Source of the DNA: Bradyrhizobium iriomotense | Lineage (GTDB): Bacteria > Pseudomonadota > Alphaproteobacteria > Rhizobiales > Xanthobacteraceae | Length of the DNA stretch: 64,000 nucleotides | Direction of reading: 5' to 3' | NCBI RefSeq assembly: GCF_030160715.1 | Contig: NZ_BSOW01000010.1 | Location: 209,612-273,611 of the forward strand | Shown: positions 1 through 8,545 of the stretch, one piece after another | Layout of the letters: the number at the start of each line of letters is the position of its first letter | Numbering within the stretch: the first letter of the stretch is position 1 | Made by a program: the position numbers and the translations under genes | Notes under the pieces: generated by a model | Seen by the model: the letters and a program-made list of their open reading frames with translations, nothing else | The model's database searches: none | Told to the model about the DNA's origin: nothing

Positions 1-44
1 ATCAAACCAAATGTTCATCATCAGTCCAAACTTGCTTGCCGGCC

Positions 45-330
45 CAGACCACGAAACCGAACTCCGCGTCCTTCCAATTCGGTCCTCAGTCTTGGAAAAC
101 TGGAGTTCTGCACATGCTTGGAAAGAGATCCCGAAGACGTCAACGCGTGGCATCCGAACTCACACCCACAAGCATAGTCTTTTGAACCGGTCCGCAGTTC
201 TACCCTTTTGGATTACCGATTCTCGACCTCCAGAAGAAGCCGAGACCAGCCGATCGGGGAATGGACGGCCTTACCGTGATTTCGTACGGTACGGCGCCCG
301 CGTTGGAAATGACGGGCTTAAACCTGACGT
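45..330. pseudogene. Decayed asnB pieces around a dispersed repeat (left edge)
   Basis: No intact gene is seen before 430. Bases 51-108 resemble, on the minus strand, the part of the intact asnB gene at 31969-32019. After a deletion, bases 105-236 match the segment upstream of that asnB (32250-32390), including the dispersed repeat. Bases 250-290 read on the plus strand as an AsnB C-terminal piece: IGEW, a one-base frame slip, then RPYRDFV, comparable with VGEWFSGPYQDFV near the end of the intact asnB at 8546-10423. The layout equals that of the relic at 28.5-28.9 kb. It is non-functional debris. Confidence 0.6.
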
Positions 331-429
331 CCTGGTAAACCTGACGTCCTGGAAGGTGTCGTTTAGGTCACCAAGATTCGGTTGTCGCGAGAGTGACAAG
401 CGTATTGACATCAACCATGTGAGGCGTTT

Positions 430-2385
430 TTGAAATCCGTTTTAGGCCGAGCCGCCTGGTACCGTGACCGCCTGGCGGCTATGAGTGCGGCGGAGATTGC
501 TCACCGCCTGGTCGAAACTGCCAGTAAGCAAACGGCGCGGTGGCATAGTGGCGGCTGGGATGGGGTTGAGTCATTTGGTCCGCTGACTACCATACCCGGC
601 ATTCGTTCCCGGGTTATCGCCTCTTCATCGGATCTATCCGCTCTCATAAGCTGCGAAGCCGACAAGGTCCGTGCGGGCCGTTTTTGTTTGCTCGGTGCAC
701 GCTGGCCGAAGCCGTCTTCGATTCCACCGGATCCGTCGTTCTGGCGTATCGATCCTGAGGACGGCGGGCCACTTCCGCAATGGGACGCCTATGCCTTCGA
801 TATTTCATTCCGGCACGGCATGAACACGCGAGATATGAAGCCTATTGTGGAGCTCAATCGACTGCAATTTCTGGTTCCTCTCGCCGCCGATGCGTTGGTC
901 GAGAAACATGACGAGTTCGTGCTTTTGGCCGGTATGATTAGGTCATGGATGGCAGGCAATCCACCCTTTCGTGGACCAAGCTGGATTTACGGTATCGACG
1001 CCGCACTTCGTGTCATCTCGGTCGCGGTGACGCTCTCGATCATCGGCGCCGATCGTCTTGACCGCGTTACACGCAGTGCGGCGCTTCGCTTCTTCTTCGC
1101 ACATCTCGACTGGATCAAGCGATTTCCGTCACTGCATTCCTCCGCTAACAATCATCGGATCGCCGAGCTTGCCGGACTGGTTGTCGGTTCGATCATGGCT
1201 CCGGGATTCCCCGATGCAGCGGCATTGCGCGAGAACAGCTGGCGCGCGTTGCTCGCGGAGATTGATCAGCAAATTCATCCGGATGGCGTGGGGGCTGAAC
1301 AATCTCCCAGCTATGCTGCGTTCTCGATTGAGCTGTTTCTTGTTGCGGCCACCGCCCTTGGACGCGAAGGCAGCTTGCCAGCAACTACCGTGGATCGGCT
1401 TTCCGCGTGGTGTGAGCATTCCCTTTGGTTGATGGACGCCGATGCAAAGGTGCCTGCGATCGGAGATTGCGACGATTGCCGAGTTATTGCGACAACACAG
1501 GCGCCTGAGCCAACATACGTCGCCTCCGTTGTCGCAGCCGTTTCGGGCTGCGTTGGCCGCCCAGATCTTGCCCCACCGGCCAAAGATCCAAGCATTCGCG
1601 ATGTAATCCTGGGATCCGCCGCGGTAGCACCGGCACAACGTGTAGGAATGCGCTCATTCACGAACGGGGGCTACTCGATCATCCGAAGCAGGCATAAGGA
1701 TCCTGTCGTTCTGACATTTGATCATGGACCAATTGGCTATCTGTCAATTGCTGCTCATGGCCATGCAGACGCGCTTTCCATCTGGCTGTCTGTAGGCAGC
1801 CAACCTGTTATCGTAGACGCCGGAACGTATCTGTATAATCCGAATAGGAAGCTGCGGGACCAGTTCAGGGACACCGCCGTTCACAACACTTTGAGTCTTT
1901 CCGGAATTGGATCAAGTCGTCCGTCTGGGCCGTTTAATTGGGCGAGAAAGGCGAATGCGCGCCTCGTATCATCCGAAGCTACTCCAATTGCGCGGGTTGT
2001 GGCAGAGCATGACGGCTATGTCGGGCTATATGGCGCAAGGCACCGGCGTACAGTGGAGTTTGATGACGTTTCGCGGTTTACGATTATCGACGAACTCGTC
2101 GGAGCTCCCACAGATCGAAGCGTTACAGTATCGTTTCTCATAGACCCGAGTTGCCAGTCAACGGTCGAGCCGGATCGGAGCGGGGTGCTGATCACACGCA
2201 GCAATCTTCAACTCGTTCGAATATCAAGCGCGGGCCCATTGAAAGCTAGAGTAGTTCGGGGCGACCAGGCGACAGGACTTGGTTGGTTGTCGCCATCCTA
2301 CTGCGTGCGCGTCCCTACCGATCAGATCCTTTTTGAGGGGCATCTCCGCGATAGAAGGTCGACCATCACGATTGACGTCCTCTAA
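430..2385 (+). CDS. Heparinase II/III family protein
   Basis: This 651-residue protein has the layout of the heparinase II/III (alginate-lyase-like) family: an N-terminal alpha-helical toroid, then a beta-sandwich domain. The sandwich domain starts with HGHADALSIWL and VDAGTYLYN (about residues 455-480) and continues with RDTAVHNTLSL, all typical of the family. Members cleave uronate-containing polysaccharides by beta-elimination; many sit in exopolysaccharide clusters where they edit or degrade the polymer. No clear signal peptide is visible. The start is TTG; it keeps the family's N-terminal RLAAMSAAEIAHRL motif, whereas the ATG at 481 would cut it. Substrate is unknown; uronate genes nearby suggest the locus's own polymer. 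Confidence 0.85.
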   Translation: MKSVLGRAAWYRDRLAAMSAAEIAHRLVETASKQTARWHSGGWDGVESFGPLTTIPGIRSRVIASSSDLSALISCEADKVRAGRFCLLGARWPKPSSIPPDPSFWRIDPEDGGPLPQWDAYAFDISFRHGMNTRDMKPIVELNRLQFLVPLAADALVEKHDEFVLLAGMIRSWMAGNPPFRGPSWIYGIDAALRVISVAVTLSIIGADRLDRVTRSAALRFFFAHLDWIKRFPSLHSSANNHRIAELAGLVVGSIMAPGFPDAAALRENSWRALLAEIDQQIHPDGVGAEQSPSYAAFSIELFLVAATALGREGSLPATTVDRLSAWCEHSLWLMDADAKVPAIGDCDDCRVIATTQAPEPTYVASVVAAVSGCVGRPDLAPPAKDPSIRDVILGSAAVAPAQRVGMRSFTNGGYSIIRSRHKDPVVLTFDHGPIGYLSIAAHGHADALSIWLSVGSQPVIVDAGTYLYNPNRKLRDQFRDTAVHNTLSLSGIGSSRPSGPFNWARKANARLVSSEATPIARVVAEHDGYVGLYGARHRRTVEFDDVSRFTIIDELVGAPTDRSVTVSFLIDPSCQSTVEPDRSGVLITRSNLQLVRISSAGPLKARVVRGDQATGLGWLSPSYCVRVPTDQILFEGHLRDRRSTITIDVL

Positions 2386-2571
2386 CTAATTTAAAGCGGG
2401 ATGAGCTTAGGTTGAATCTTGGGATTCCGAAATCAGTGTGTTTTCTGAATCGCCAGGTATTTCAGCGACGAATGAGGCCGCCGGAGCCGCTGGGGTAAAA
2501 GTTGTTCACGCGGATCGATGCCGGGCAGGGATTCGAGTGTCTTCTCAACTTGGTGAGGTGAGGGACAATGT

Positions 2572-5500
2572 TCAGGTCGAGTTGATCGGCGGTGCGGCCG
2601 CCGGTGGCGCGTTGCCTTCGAGCCGCTCCAGGAAGCCGCGCAGATATCCGATTCCACTCGTCCAATGGTAGTAGTCTCTGCCGTGCGAAACACGCGCGAG
2701 GAAGTAGTCGACCATGGGTGCGACGTCGACGAGGACAAACGGGATATATCCCCGCAGATAGGCACGTTTCACGATGCCCAGGCGTTCCATCTCCGGATAG
2801 CAGTGGCGTGGGTCGATCTGTGCAGCGAACACCGGGTTGTGTAAGAAGACGCTGACCGTGCGCTGCTGACCGCTCCAGTCTACGACGCGCATGTCGGCAG
2901 GCCGTTCGAGATAGGCCTTGACCGGGAATTGGTCGCGCAGAATGCCTTCGACTATGTGAATTTCGGTCAGGTGCGAGCCGTCCAGCTCCATGAACAGCAC
3001 TTTCCCGCCGTGGCGATAGAGGCGGCCGTAGGGACCGTTGAGGTGAAACGGCACGGGATCGTCCTCGTGCCCGGCGGCCCACTCCTCGGCATCGCTTCCC
3101 CACAACGCCACCGAATGAGTGGGGTGCACGCTGCGCGTCGTGCCGCGGCTGCGTCGGAATACCTCGTTGATCAATCCCATCTGCGAAGGCGTGCGGCGCA
3201 CGTCAAAGATAGGATCCGTCGCTGCATACTCCGACATTGAGCTGCGGAACGGCGACGTCGTCATCCAAAGCAGCCCCCTGGGCGTTACTCGTTCCTTGAG
3301 GTGCTCGAGCAGCGCAGGTATTCCTCCCTGGATTTGGGCGAGCACCGCGCTATGCGAGTGGATGCTCAAGCGATCTCCGCTGCCAATCCTGAGTTGATCG
3401 AGCACCGCTTCGACCTCTTCCAGCTTGAGCGGGTGACCCGCTGCCAACTCGCGCCGGAAGCGTCCTACGTGTCTGTTTCGATAGAAGCGACGCGCCCGAT
3501 TGAACAGCGGTGACATCAGGTGTCGATTCGCATTGTTGCGCCGCGTGGCCGCCTCGACTCGCGGGAAGGCCTCCTCGAGGAAACAGCAGACCGGCTCCTG
3601 GTCGTCCAGCCCCCAACCAGCCTGCTGCTCCGCCATTGCGTCAGCGCCGCTAGACAGTATCGTGGCCAAGCCTTCGACCGACGGCGCCGACAGAAAGGCC
3701 AAAAGGGGCATGGGACGCCCAGCATAACCCTCGATCTCGAGCAGCAGGTTCACCACTGCTAGCGAGTCCGCGCCGAGGCCAAGAAGATTATCGGACCAGC
3801 CGATTGGCGAGACGCCCAGCACGTGCTCGCAGATCGCCTGCAGCTCCTGGCGAAGCCGGTCACCATCCGGGATCGCTCCACGGTCCGGCGCCGGCGCTCG
3901 CGATACCCTGACGGCTGCAGGCGCTAGGACAGTCGGATGCTTGGCAATCGTTTCGAGGCATTCCGGGTTCTGCAGGGCGTCACGGTTCCGTACAGTGCGG
4001 CCATTCACCGCATCCCGCGCCGCCGCCTCGGAACGCTTGCCGCTAAAGGTGACTGGAAGCGCATCGACCTGCGCGATGCGCGCCGGCGCGAAGGCGGGAG
4101 AGCCGCAGCGCGCAAGCTCTGAGCGGATGTGCTTCGCCAGCACGTTGTCGAGTACCAGGCCTTCGCGCAGCACGACCAGCAGAACCATGCGCGAGCCGCC
4201 CGCCTCCTCCTCGGCCTGCTGCTCGACCGCCATTGCCTCGCGGATCTCCCCGATGTCAGCGAGAATGCGGTAGATTTCCGCGGTGCCGATGCGGATGCCG
4301 CGCACATTGAGGACCCCGTCGGAACGGCCATGCAGCCGCCAACCGCCATGGGTTGTGGCCTCGATCAAATCGCCATGCGTCCAGAAGCCGGGGTTCTGGG
4401 CGAAATAGGCGGCGTGGAAGCGCGTGCCGTCGGCGTCACCGTGAAAGCCAAGGGGGCGCGAGGGGAACGGATTGGCGCATACCAGTTCGCCGATCCGCGC
4501 CTCCGGATCGTCAGGCGGCGGTAGCGAGCGCACGTCGAGGCCGAGACTGCGGCACTGTGCTTCGCCGCGATGGACAGGCAGATTCGGATTACCCAGCACA
4601 AAGCAGCCGATGATGTCGGTGCCGCCCGAGATCGACTGCAGCGGTATCGTGGCCTTCACCTCATCGCGGACCCAGTCGTACTGGCGGGGATGCAGGATGG
4701 AGCCGGTGGAGAGCATAGCCCGCAGGGCAGAAGGATCGAACACTCGGCCCGGGGACAAGCCTGCCTTCTCGCAAAAGTCTAGATAGGCAGGGTTGGTGCC
4801 GAACACGGTCACGCGCTCCTCGGCGACGATCCGCCAGAAGGTCTCCGGCGCTTCGAGCGGCCCATCATAGAGGACGATCTCCACGCCGGAGGCGAGCGCG
4901 GAGAGCTGCCAGTTCCACATCATCCAGCCGCAGGAGGTCTGGAAGAACAGCTTGTCGCCGGTGGCGAGATCGCAGTGCAACCGGTGCTCCTTCACATGCT
5001 CCAATAGAGTGCCGCCAGCACCGTGCTGAATGCATTTCGGCGGCCCCGTGGTGCCGGAGGAGAACATCGTGAACAGGGGCTGGTTGAACGGGTGGCGCAG
5101 CCAGCTCGGCCGGTCCTCGCCACCAACGGTGTCGCGGAGCAGATCGGCGAGCCTGTGCAGGGGCACCGTCCTGTCGCCGGCGGGAAGCGAGCCGTTATCC
5201 AGCGAGATGATCGCGACGAGGTCCGGCAGGCCGGCTGCCGCTCCGGCGACGCGCTCGGCGACGGGGACGCCCAGATCCCATGGCTCTGCCCGGAGACAAC
5301 CGAGCAGCACCACGGGCCCGAGAGGGGCGAAGCGCGCGAGGATAGCGGGAACGCCCATGTCCGGCGCGCAGCTGGCGAAGGTCGCGCCAAGGGCAGCGGT
5401 GGCCAGGGCGCCAATGACCGCCTCGGCATTGTTGCGTGCGATCGCCACGACATGGTCGCCACGGCGCACACCCAGCTGCTGCAGCGACGTCGCCAGCCGG

Positions 5501-5859
5501 GCGACCGCGACGCGCAGTGCGCCACGCGCGAACCGGTCGCGGCTGCCGCCGGCGTGGCAAGCCGTCAGGACAGGCTGGTCGGGAGCGCCAGCGAGAAGGC
5601 ACTCGGCGTAGTTGAGACGGAGATCCGGGAAAAAGCGGGCGGTCTCGCAGATATCGCCGACACAGACCGGCTCGACCGCGCCGTTCCTAGGTAGCTCGCA
5701 CCACTCCAGGAAGAGGCGCCAAAAGCTGCGGAACTCCTTCACCGAGAAACAGTCCATCGCAGCATGATCGGGCAGGTTCTGCCCAGTGCGAGCCTCGCAC
5801 CATTGTCTGAAGGCGGTCAGTTGCGAATGCCCGACAGCACTGTCATCAGGACGGAACAC
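2572..5859 (-). CDS. Acetoacetyl-CoA synthetase - carrier protein - AAC(3)-type acyltransferase fusion
   Basis: A protein of about 1,095 residues with three modules. Residues 1-620 are an acetoacetyl-CoA synthetase: SISGGTDIIGCF in the middle and VTFSGKRSEAA with the catalytic Lys near 605, followed by the family's NGRTVRNRDALQNPE tail. Residues 665-740 are a phosphopantetheine carrier domain with GLGADSLAVV (Ser near 697). Residues 810-1095 are an aminoglycoside 3-N-acetyltransferase-type domain with RRTPSQMG and SVHPTHSVALWG. The open frame continues upstream to 6198 without family similarity; GTG at 5859 follows GGAGG by six bases and is the preferred start (5862 is also possible). Inferred role: activate a short beta-keto or hydroxy acid, hold it on the carrier and transfer it to an amino group, probably of a sugar nucleotide or polysaccharide. 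Confidence 0.85.
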   Translation of the reverse strand: MFRPDDSAVGHSQLTAFRQWCEARTGQNLPDHAAMDCFSVKEFRSFWRLFLEWCELPRNGAVEPVCVGDICETARFFPDLRLNYAECLLAGAPDQPVLTACHAGGSRDRFARGALRVAVARLATSLQQLGVRRGDHVVAIARNNAEAVIGALATAALGATFASCAPDMGVPAILARFAPLGPVVLLGCLRAEPWDLGVPVAERVAGAAAGLPDLVAIISLDNGSLPAGDRTVPLHRLADLLRDTVGGEDRPSWLRHPFNQPLFTMFSSGTTGPPKCIQHGAGGTLLEHVKEHRLHCDLATGDKLFFQTSCGWMMWNWQLSALASGVEIVLYDGPLEAPETFWRIVAEERVTVFGTNPAYLDFCEKAGLSPGRVFDPSALRAMLSTGSILHPRQYDWVRDEVKATIPLQSISGGTDIIGCFVLGNPNLPVHRGEAQCRSLGLDVRSLPPPDDPEARIGELVCANPFPSRPLGFHGDADGTRFHAAYFAQNPGFWTHGDLIEATTHGGWRLHGRSDGVLNVRGIRIGTAEIYRILADIGEIREAMAVEQQAEEEAGGSRMVLLVVLREGLVLDNVLAKHIRSELARCGSPAFAPARIAQVDALPVTFSGKRSEAAARDAVNGRTVRNRDALQNPECLETIAKHPTVLAPAAVRVSRAPAPDRGAIPDGDRLRQELQAICEHVLGVSPIGWSDNLLGLGADSLAVVNLLLEIEGYAGRPMPLLAFLSAPSVEGLATILSSGADAMAEQQAGWGLDDQEPVCCFLEEAFPRVEAATRRNNANRHLMSPLFNRARRFYRNRHVGRFRRELAAGHPLKLEEVEAVLDQLRIGSGDRLSIHSHSAVLAQIQGGIPALLEHLKERVTPRGLLWMTTSPFRSSMSEYAATDPIFDVRRTPSQMGLINEVFRRSRGTTRSVHPTHSVALWGSDAEEWAAGHEDDPVPFHLNGPYGRLYRHGGKVLFMELDGSHLTEIHIVEGILRDQFPVKAYLERPADMRVVDWSGQQRTVSVFLHNPVFAAQIDPRHCYPEMERLGIVKRAYLRGYIPFVLVDVAPMVDYFLARVSHGRDYYHWTSGIGYLRGFLERLEGNAPPAAAPPINST

Positions 5860-6323
5860 CACTTCCCTCCACTTCCGCTTGCGGACGGCGAGCCCTTCCT
5901 CGCGATAACGCGGGTAGATCCGGTTGATCCCCGATGGCTTTCCCTCGCCGCAGCAGCACGAACAACCGGCGGTAGCCGAAACGCCGCCGCTCGTTGTCGA
6001 GGTCCCGCAACCGGCCGTGCGGAGGCGCGTCCGCAGGCTTGAGCGATAACGAGCCCGATGCTGCCCTCGTATCGGCTGCCGTATTCGGAGGCAGAAGGGC
6101 CTTTGAGTACTGCCGGACAGGCCATCCGCTCTCCGACCCTCGATTGATCCTAATCCCGCACTGCCGCGGCTCAATGGACCATTGTAGCTACCCCCCATAC
6201 GCTACCCATTTATAGCAATATCCCCTCCGCCTTATGCAATGCAGAAGCGCCTCGCTGGTGTTCTCATCGGGTGCGTGAACTTTTAGGGCATTGAAAGCCG
6301 TGGCCCTTGTTAGGGAGACCGCT
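5860..6323. other. Divergent intergenic region
   Basis: This separates the leftward fusion gene from the rightward oxidoreductase gene. The left part (5860-6180) remains open in the fusion's frame but encodes no recognisable domain. The right part is A+T-richer and is the likely place for divergent promoters. No conserved element was recognised. Confidence 0.4.
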
Positions 6324-7436
6324 ATGGTCAATGTTGGTTTGATCGGGCTTGGCAAGATGGGACTCTCGCATCTTGCGATTGTCAACGCGCATCCCGAGGC
6401 TAAGCTGATCGGCATTTGCGACACCGCGAGCTATATGTGCAGCATCCTGCACAAATATACAGGCATCGAAGTGTTCTCCAATTATCGGGAGATGCTCGAT
6501 CAGAAGTCGCTCGACGCGGTGATCATAGCGACGCCTTCGCGATTTCATGGCGAAATGGTCCGCGAGGCTCTCCTGAGAGGCCTGCACGTGTTCTGCGAAA
6601 AGCCGTTTTGCCTGGATCCGGCCGAGGGGATCTCCTTGGCCGAGTTGGCTGACCGGAGAGGTGTCGTCAATCAGGTGGGATATCATTATCGGTTCGTTGG
6701 GGCGTTCAACGAGGCCAAGCGTCTGCTCGATGCACAGGCGCTTGGCCGAATTCATCACCTCAGGGTCGAAGCCTATGGCCCGGTGGTCTTGCGGCCCAAG
6801 GGCGGGACGTGGCGAGCGAAGAGCATCGAGGGCGGCGGTTGCCTCCATGATTACGCGTGCCACGCAATCGACATTGTGAATTATCTCGTTGGCAGGCCCG
6901 ATGGCGTGAGCGGGACAGTGCTCAACAAAATATTTTCCCGCGACGTGGACGACGAGGTCTACGCGACGCTGCATTTTCCAGATGGCATGACGGGTATGAT
7001 TGCCGCCAATTGGAGCGATGACAGTTTGCGCAGAATGTCGACGCAGGTCACGCTCTGGGGCACGAATGGCCGTATGATCGTCGATCGTCAGGAAGTGAAG
7101 ACATATATTCGAGGTGCTGCGGGGAGCACTGGTGCGGCAAAAGAGGGGTGGGACATTCGTCACACAACCGATTTTCACAGTGACGTGTGGTATTACCTGC
7201 GGGGCGAGGAATATTCGGCGCAACTCGACTACTTCATCCGATGCATTGCGGAAGGTCGCCGGGAGAACATCTCGTCTTTCGCGTCTGCGGCGCAGACAGA
7301 TTGTGTCGTGTCCGCGATGTTGCAGGATGCCGGAGGCGTGTGGCGACGAGTAGTAGATGCCGGAGCCAGGACCCCAGCTCAAAGCCGAACGGACGAGGGA
7401 GGCTTGCTGTCTCTCGTCACGGGCGCACTGAGGTAG
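6324..7436 (+). CDS. Gfo/Idh/MocA family NAD(P)-dependent oxidoreductase
   Basis: A 370-residue protein with the N-terminal Rossmann motif VGLIGLGKMGLSHL and the family motif CEKPF near residue 90, followed by an alpha/beta C-terminal domain with HDYACHAID. These enzymes oxidise or reduce hydroxyl/keto groups on sugars and sugar nucleotides. In this locus it probably serves a modified-sugar pathway; it could be a WlbA-type C3 oxidase, but the sequence alone does not decide this. ATG at 6324 follows TAGGGAGA; an in-frame start at 6291 would add eleven residues before the Rossmann fold. The next gene begins 34 bp downstream, so the two are probably co-transcribed. Confidence 0.85.
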   Translation: MVNVGLIGLGKMGLSHLAIVNAHPEAKLIGICDTASYMCSILHKYTGIEVFSNYREMLDQKSLDAVIIATPSRFHGEMVREALLRGLHVFCEKPFCLDPAEGISLAELADRRGVVNQVGYHYRFVGAFNEAKRLLDAQALGRIHHLRVEAYGPVVLRPKGGTWRAKSIEGGGCLHDYACHAIDIVNYLVGRPDGVSGTVLNKIFSRDVDDEVYATLHFPDGMTGMIAANWSDDSLRRMSTQVTLWGTNGRMIVDRQEVKTYIRGAAGSTGAAKEGWDIRHTTDFHSDVWYYLRGEEYSAQLDYFIRCIAEGRRENISSFASAAQTDCVVSAMLQDAGGVWRRVVDAGARTPAQSRTDEGGLLSLVTGALR

Positions 7437-7470
7437 AACCTATCTCCGATAGGGAAGGGCAGGAGGACCG

Positions 7471-8334
7471 ATGGATCGGATACTGTTCGGCGACAACCAG
7501 TTCTTCGGCATCAATCACATGTCCGAGGAAAAGGCGCGGGCGCAGGCTATCCGCTTTGCAGACATCCGGGAAATTATCAATCTGCTGGATGTCGCCTATG
7601 ACAGCGGAATCCATGTCTTCATGTGCACGACGCATGATCGAATCGCCGAGCTCTGCGCGCACGTCCGTGCGCACCGGGAGCGATATTCGGAGTTGGAGTT
7701 TTATCCCTGCATGCCGTACGCCCACAAGTACGCAAATGCCGTGACCGAGCACGGAATGCTTGAGGCATTGAAGCGGTTTTTGCCCGCACAGAACGCGCTT
7801 TCTGCGCTGGTGAGGGGTGGTTTATCGGTCGCGACGCGGGATGTGGAGGGAATGGCGCGACTCCTGATCGATGCCGAGATGAAAATGTTCAGCGGACTGA
7901 GGACCCCTGTTATCTTCCTTCAGAACGTGGTCACCGACCTGTTGCTTGGGATGGGAATTAAAGACGCATTCCGCATTTTTGCCGACCACGTGCGAGACCG
8001 CTACAACGCCGAGCCGGGCTTTATAACGATGAATATGCCGCGTCTGCTCGATGTGCTGGACGAGATTGGCATAGAGAATCCGATCGTATGCGCGAACATA
8101 AATAAACTGGGCTTTCGGATGTGCGGCGGTATCGATCTCTATGAGAAGATGATTGCGTCGCGCAGGTTCAGGCCCGTGGCAATGTCCGTCTTAGCTTCCG
8201 GAGCGATCGACCCGCGCGAGGCCATCGAATACGTCTGCAGTCAGAAGAAAATAGAATCAATCGTGTTCGGCGCATCCAGCAAGGGCAACATTCTGAACAC
8301 GAAGAGGCTCATCGAGGAGTGTAGCGTCGCGTAG
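7471..8334 (+). CDS. Aldo/keto-reductase-like TIM-barrel protein of unknown function
   Basis: A 287-residue protein that I do not recognise as a named family. It starts with ILFGDNQFFGINHM and ends with a segment (ASGAIDPREAIEYV, then IESIVFGASSKGNI) that closely resembles the end of aldo/keto reductases, where such a loop binds the cofactor phosphate. The classic AKR catalytic motifs are not evident in the first half. It follows the Gfo/Idh/MocA oxidoreductase closely and precedes asnB, so a role in making a modified sugar is likely. The exact reaction is unknown. Confidence 0.6.
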   Translation: MDRILFGDNQFFGINHMSEEKARAQAIRFADIREIINLLDVAYDSGIHVFMCTTHDRIAELCAHVRAHRERYSELEFYPCMPYAHKYANAVTEHGMLEALKRFLPAQNALSALVRGGLSVATRDVEGMARLLIDAEMKMFSGLRTPVIFLQNVVTDLLLGMGIKDAFRIFADHVRDRYNAEPGFITMNMPRLLDVLDEIGIENPIVCANINKLGFRMCGGIDLYEKMIASRRFRPVAMSVLASGAIDPREAIEYVCSQKKIESIVFGASSKGNILNTKRLIEECSVA

Positions 8335-8336
8335 GC

Positions 8337-8519
8337 TTGGCATGTCTCGGCCTGCGGGCCAATTCGCGCGAGACCGACGTCGATCGACTCACCGAAATTC
8401 TTGCGCTCTGTGCAAGGGAGGGCTTCAAACCGTATTTTCTCGGAGCGACTTCTGTTCCGCTGATTGATGACTTAATCGCAGCGGGCTCCAGAAGGGCATC
8501 TGTGGCGGTTATCATCTGA
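8337..8519 (+). pseudogene. Short ORF, possible glycosyltransferase remnant
   Basis: A 60-codon ORF just after the TIM-barrel gene. The stretch LTEILALCAREGFKPYFLGA faintly resembles the LLGA region of WecG/TagA/CpsF glycosyltransferases, but only this piece is present. It may be a remnant or a chance ORF. Confidence 0.25.
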
Positions 8520-8545
8520 TTGTCGTCGAGGTTAAGGCATTTAGC

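Noticed and set aside
11..433. 140-codon plus-strand ORF at the left edge
   Set aside because: It crosses the repeat and asnB debris in changing frames; no family pattern or ribosome site supports a gene.
2462..3103. 213-codon minus-strand ORF
   Set aside because: Lies in another frame of the AAC(3) module; Arg/Pro-rich shadow typical of GC-rich DNA.
5023..5694. 223-codon plus-strand ORF opposite the ligase module
   Set aside because: Antisense shadow; composition rich in Gly/Arg/Asp without motif.
5863..6198. N-terminal extension of the fusion protein
   Set aside because: Low-complexity Arg/Gly/Cys-rich translation without family similarity; a GTG with a good ribosome site at 5859 is a better start.
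6264..7382. 372-codon minus-strand ORF
   Set aside because: Antisense to the well-supported Gfo/Idh/MocA gene.
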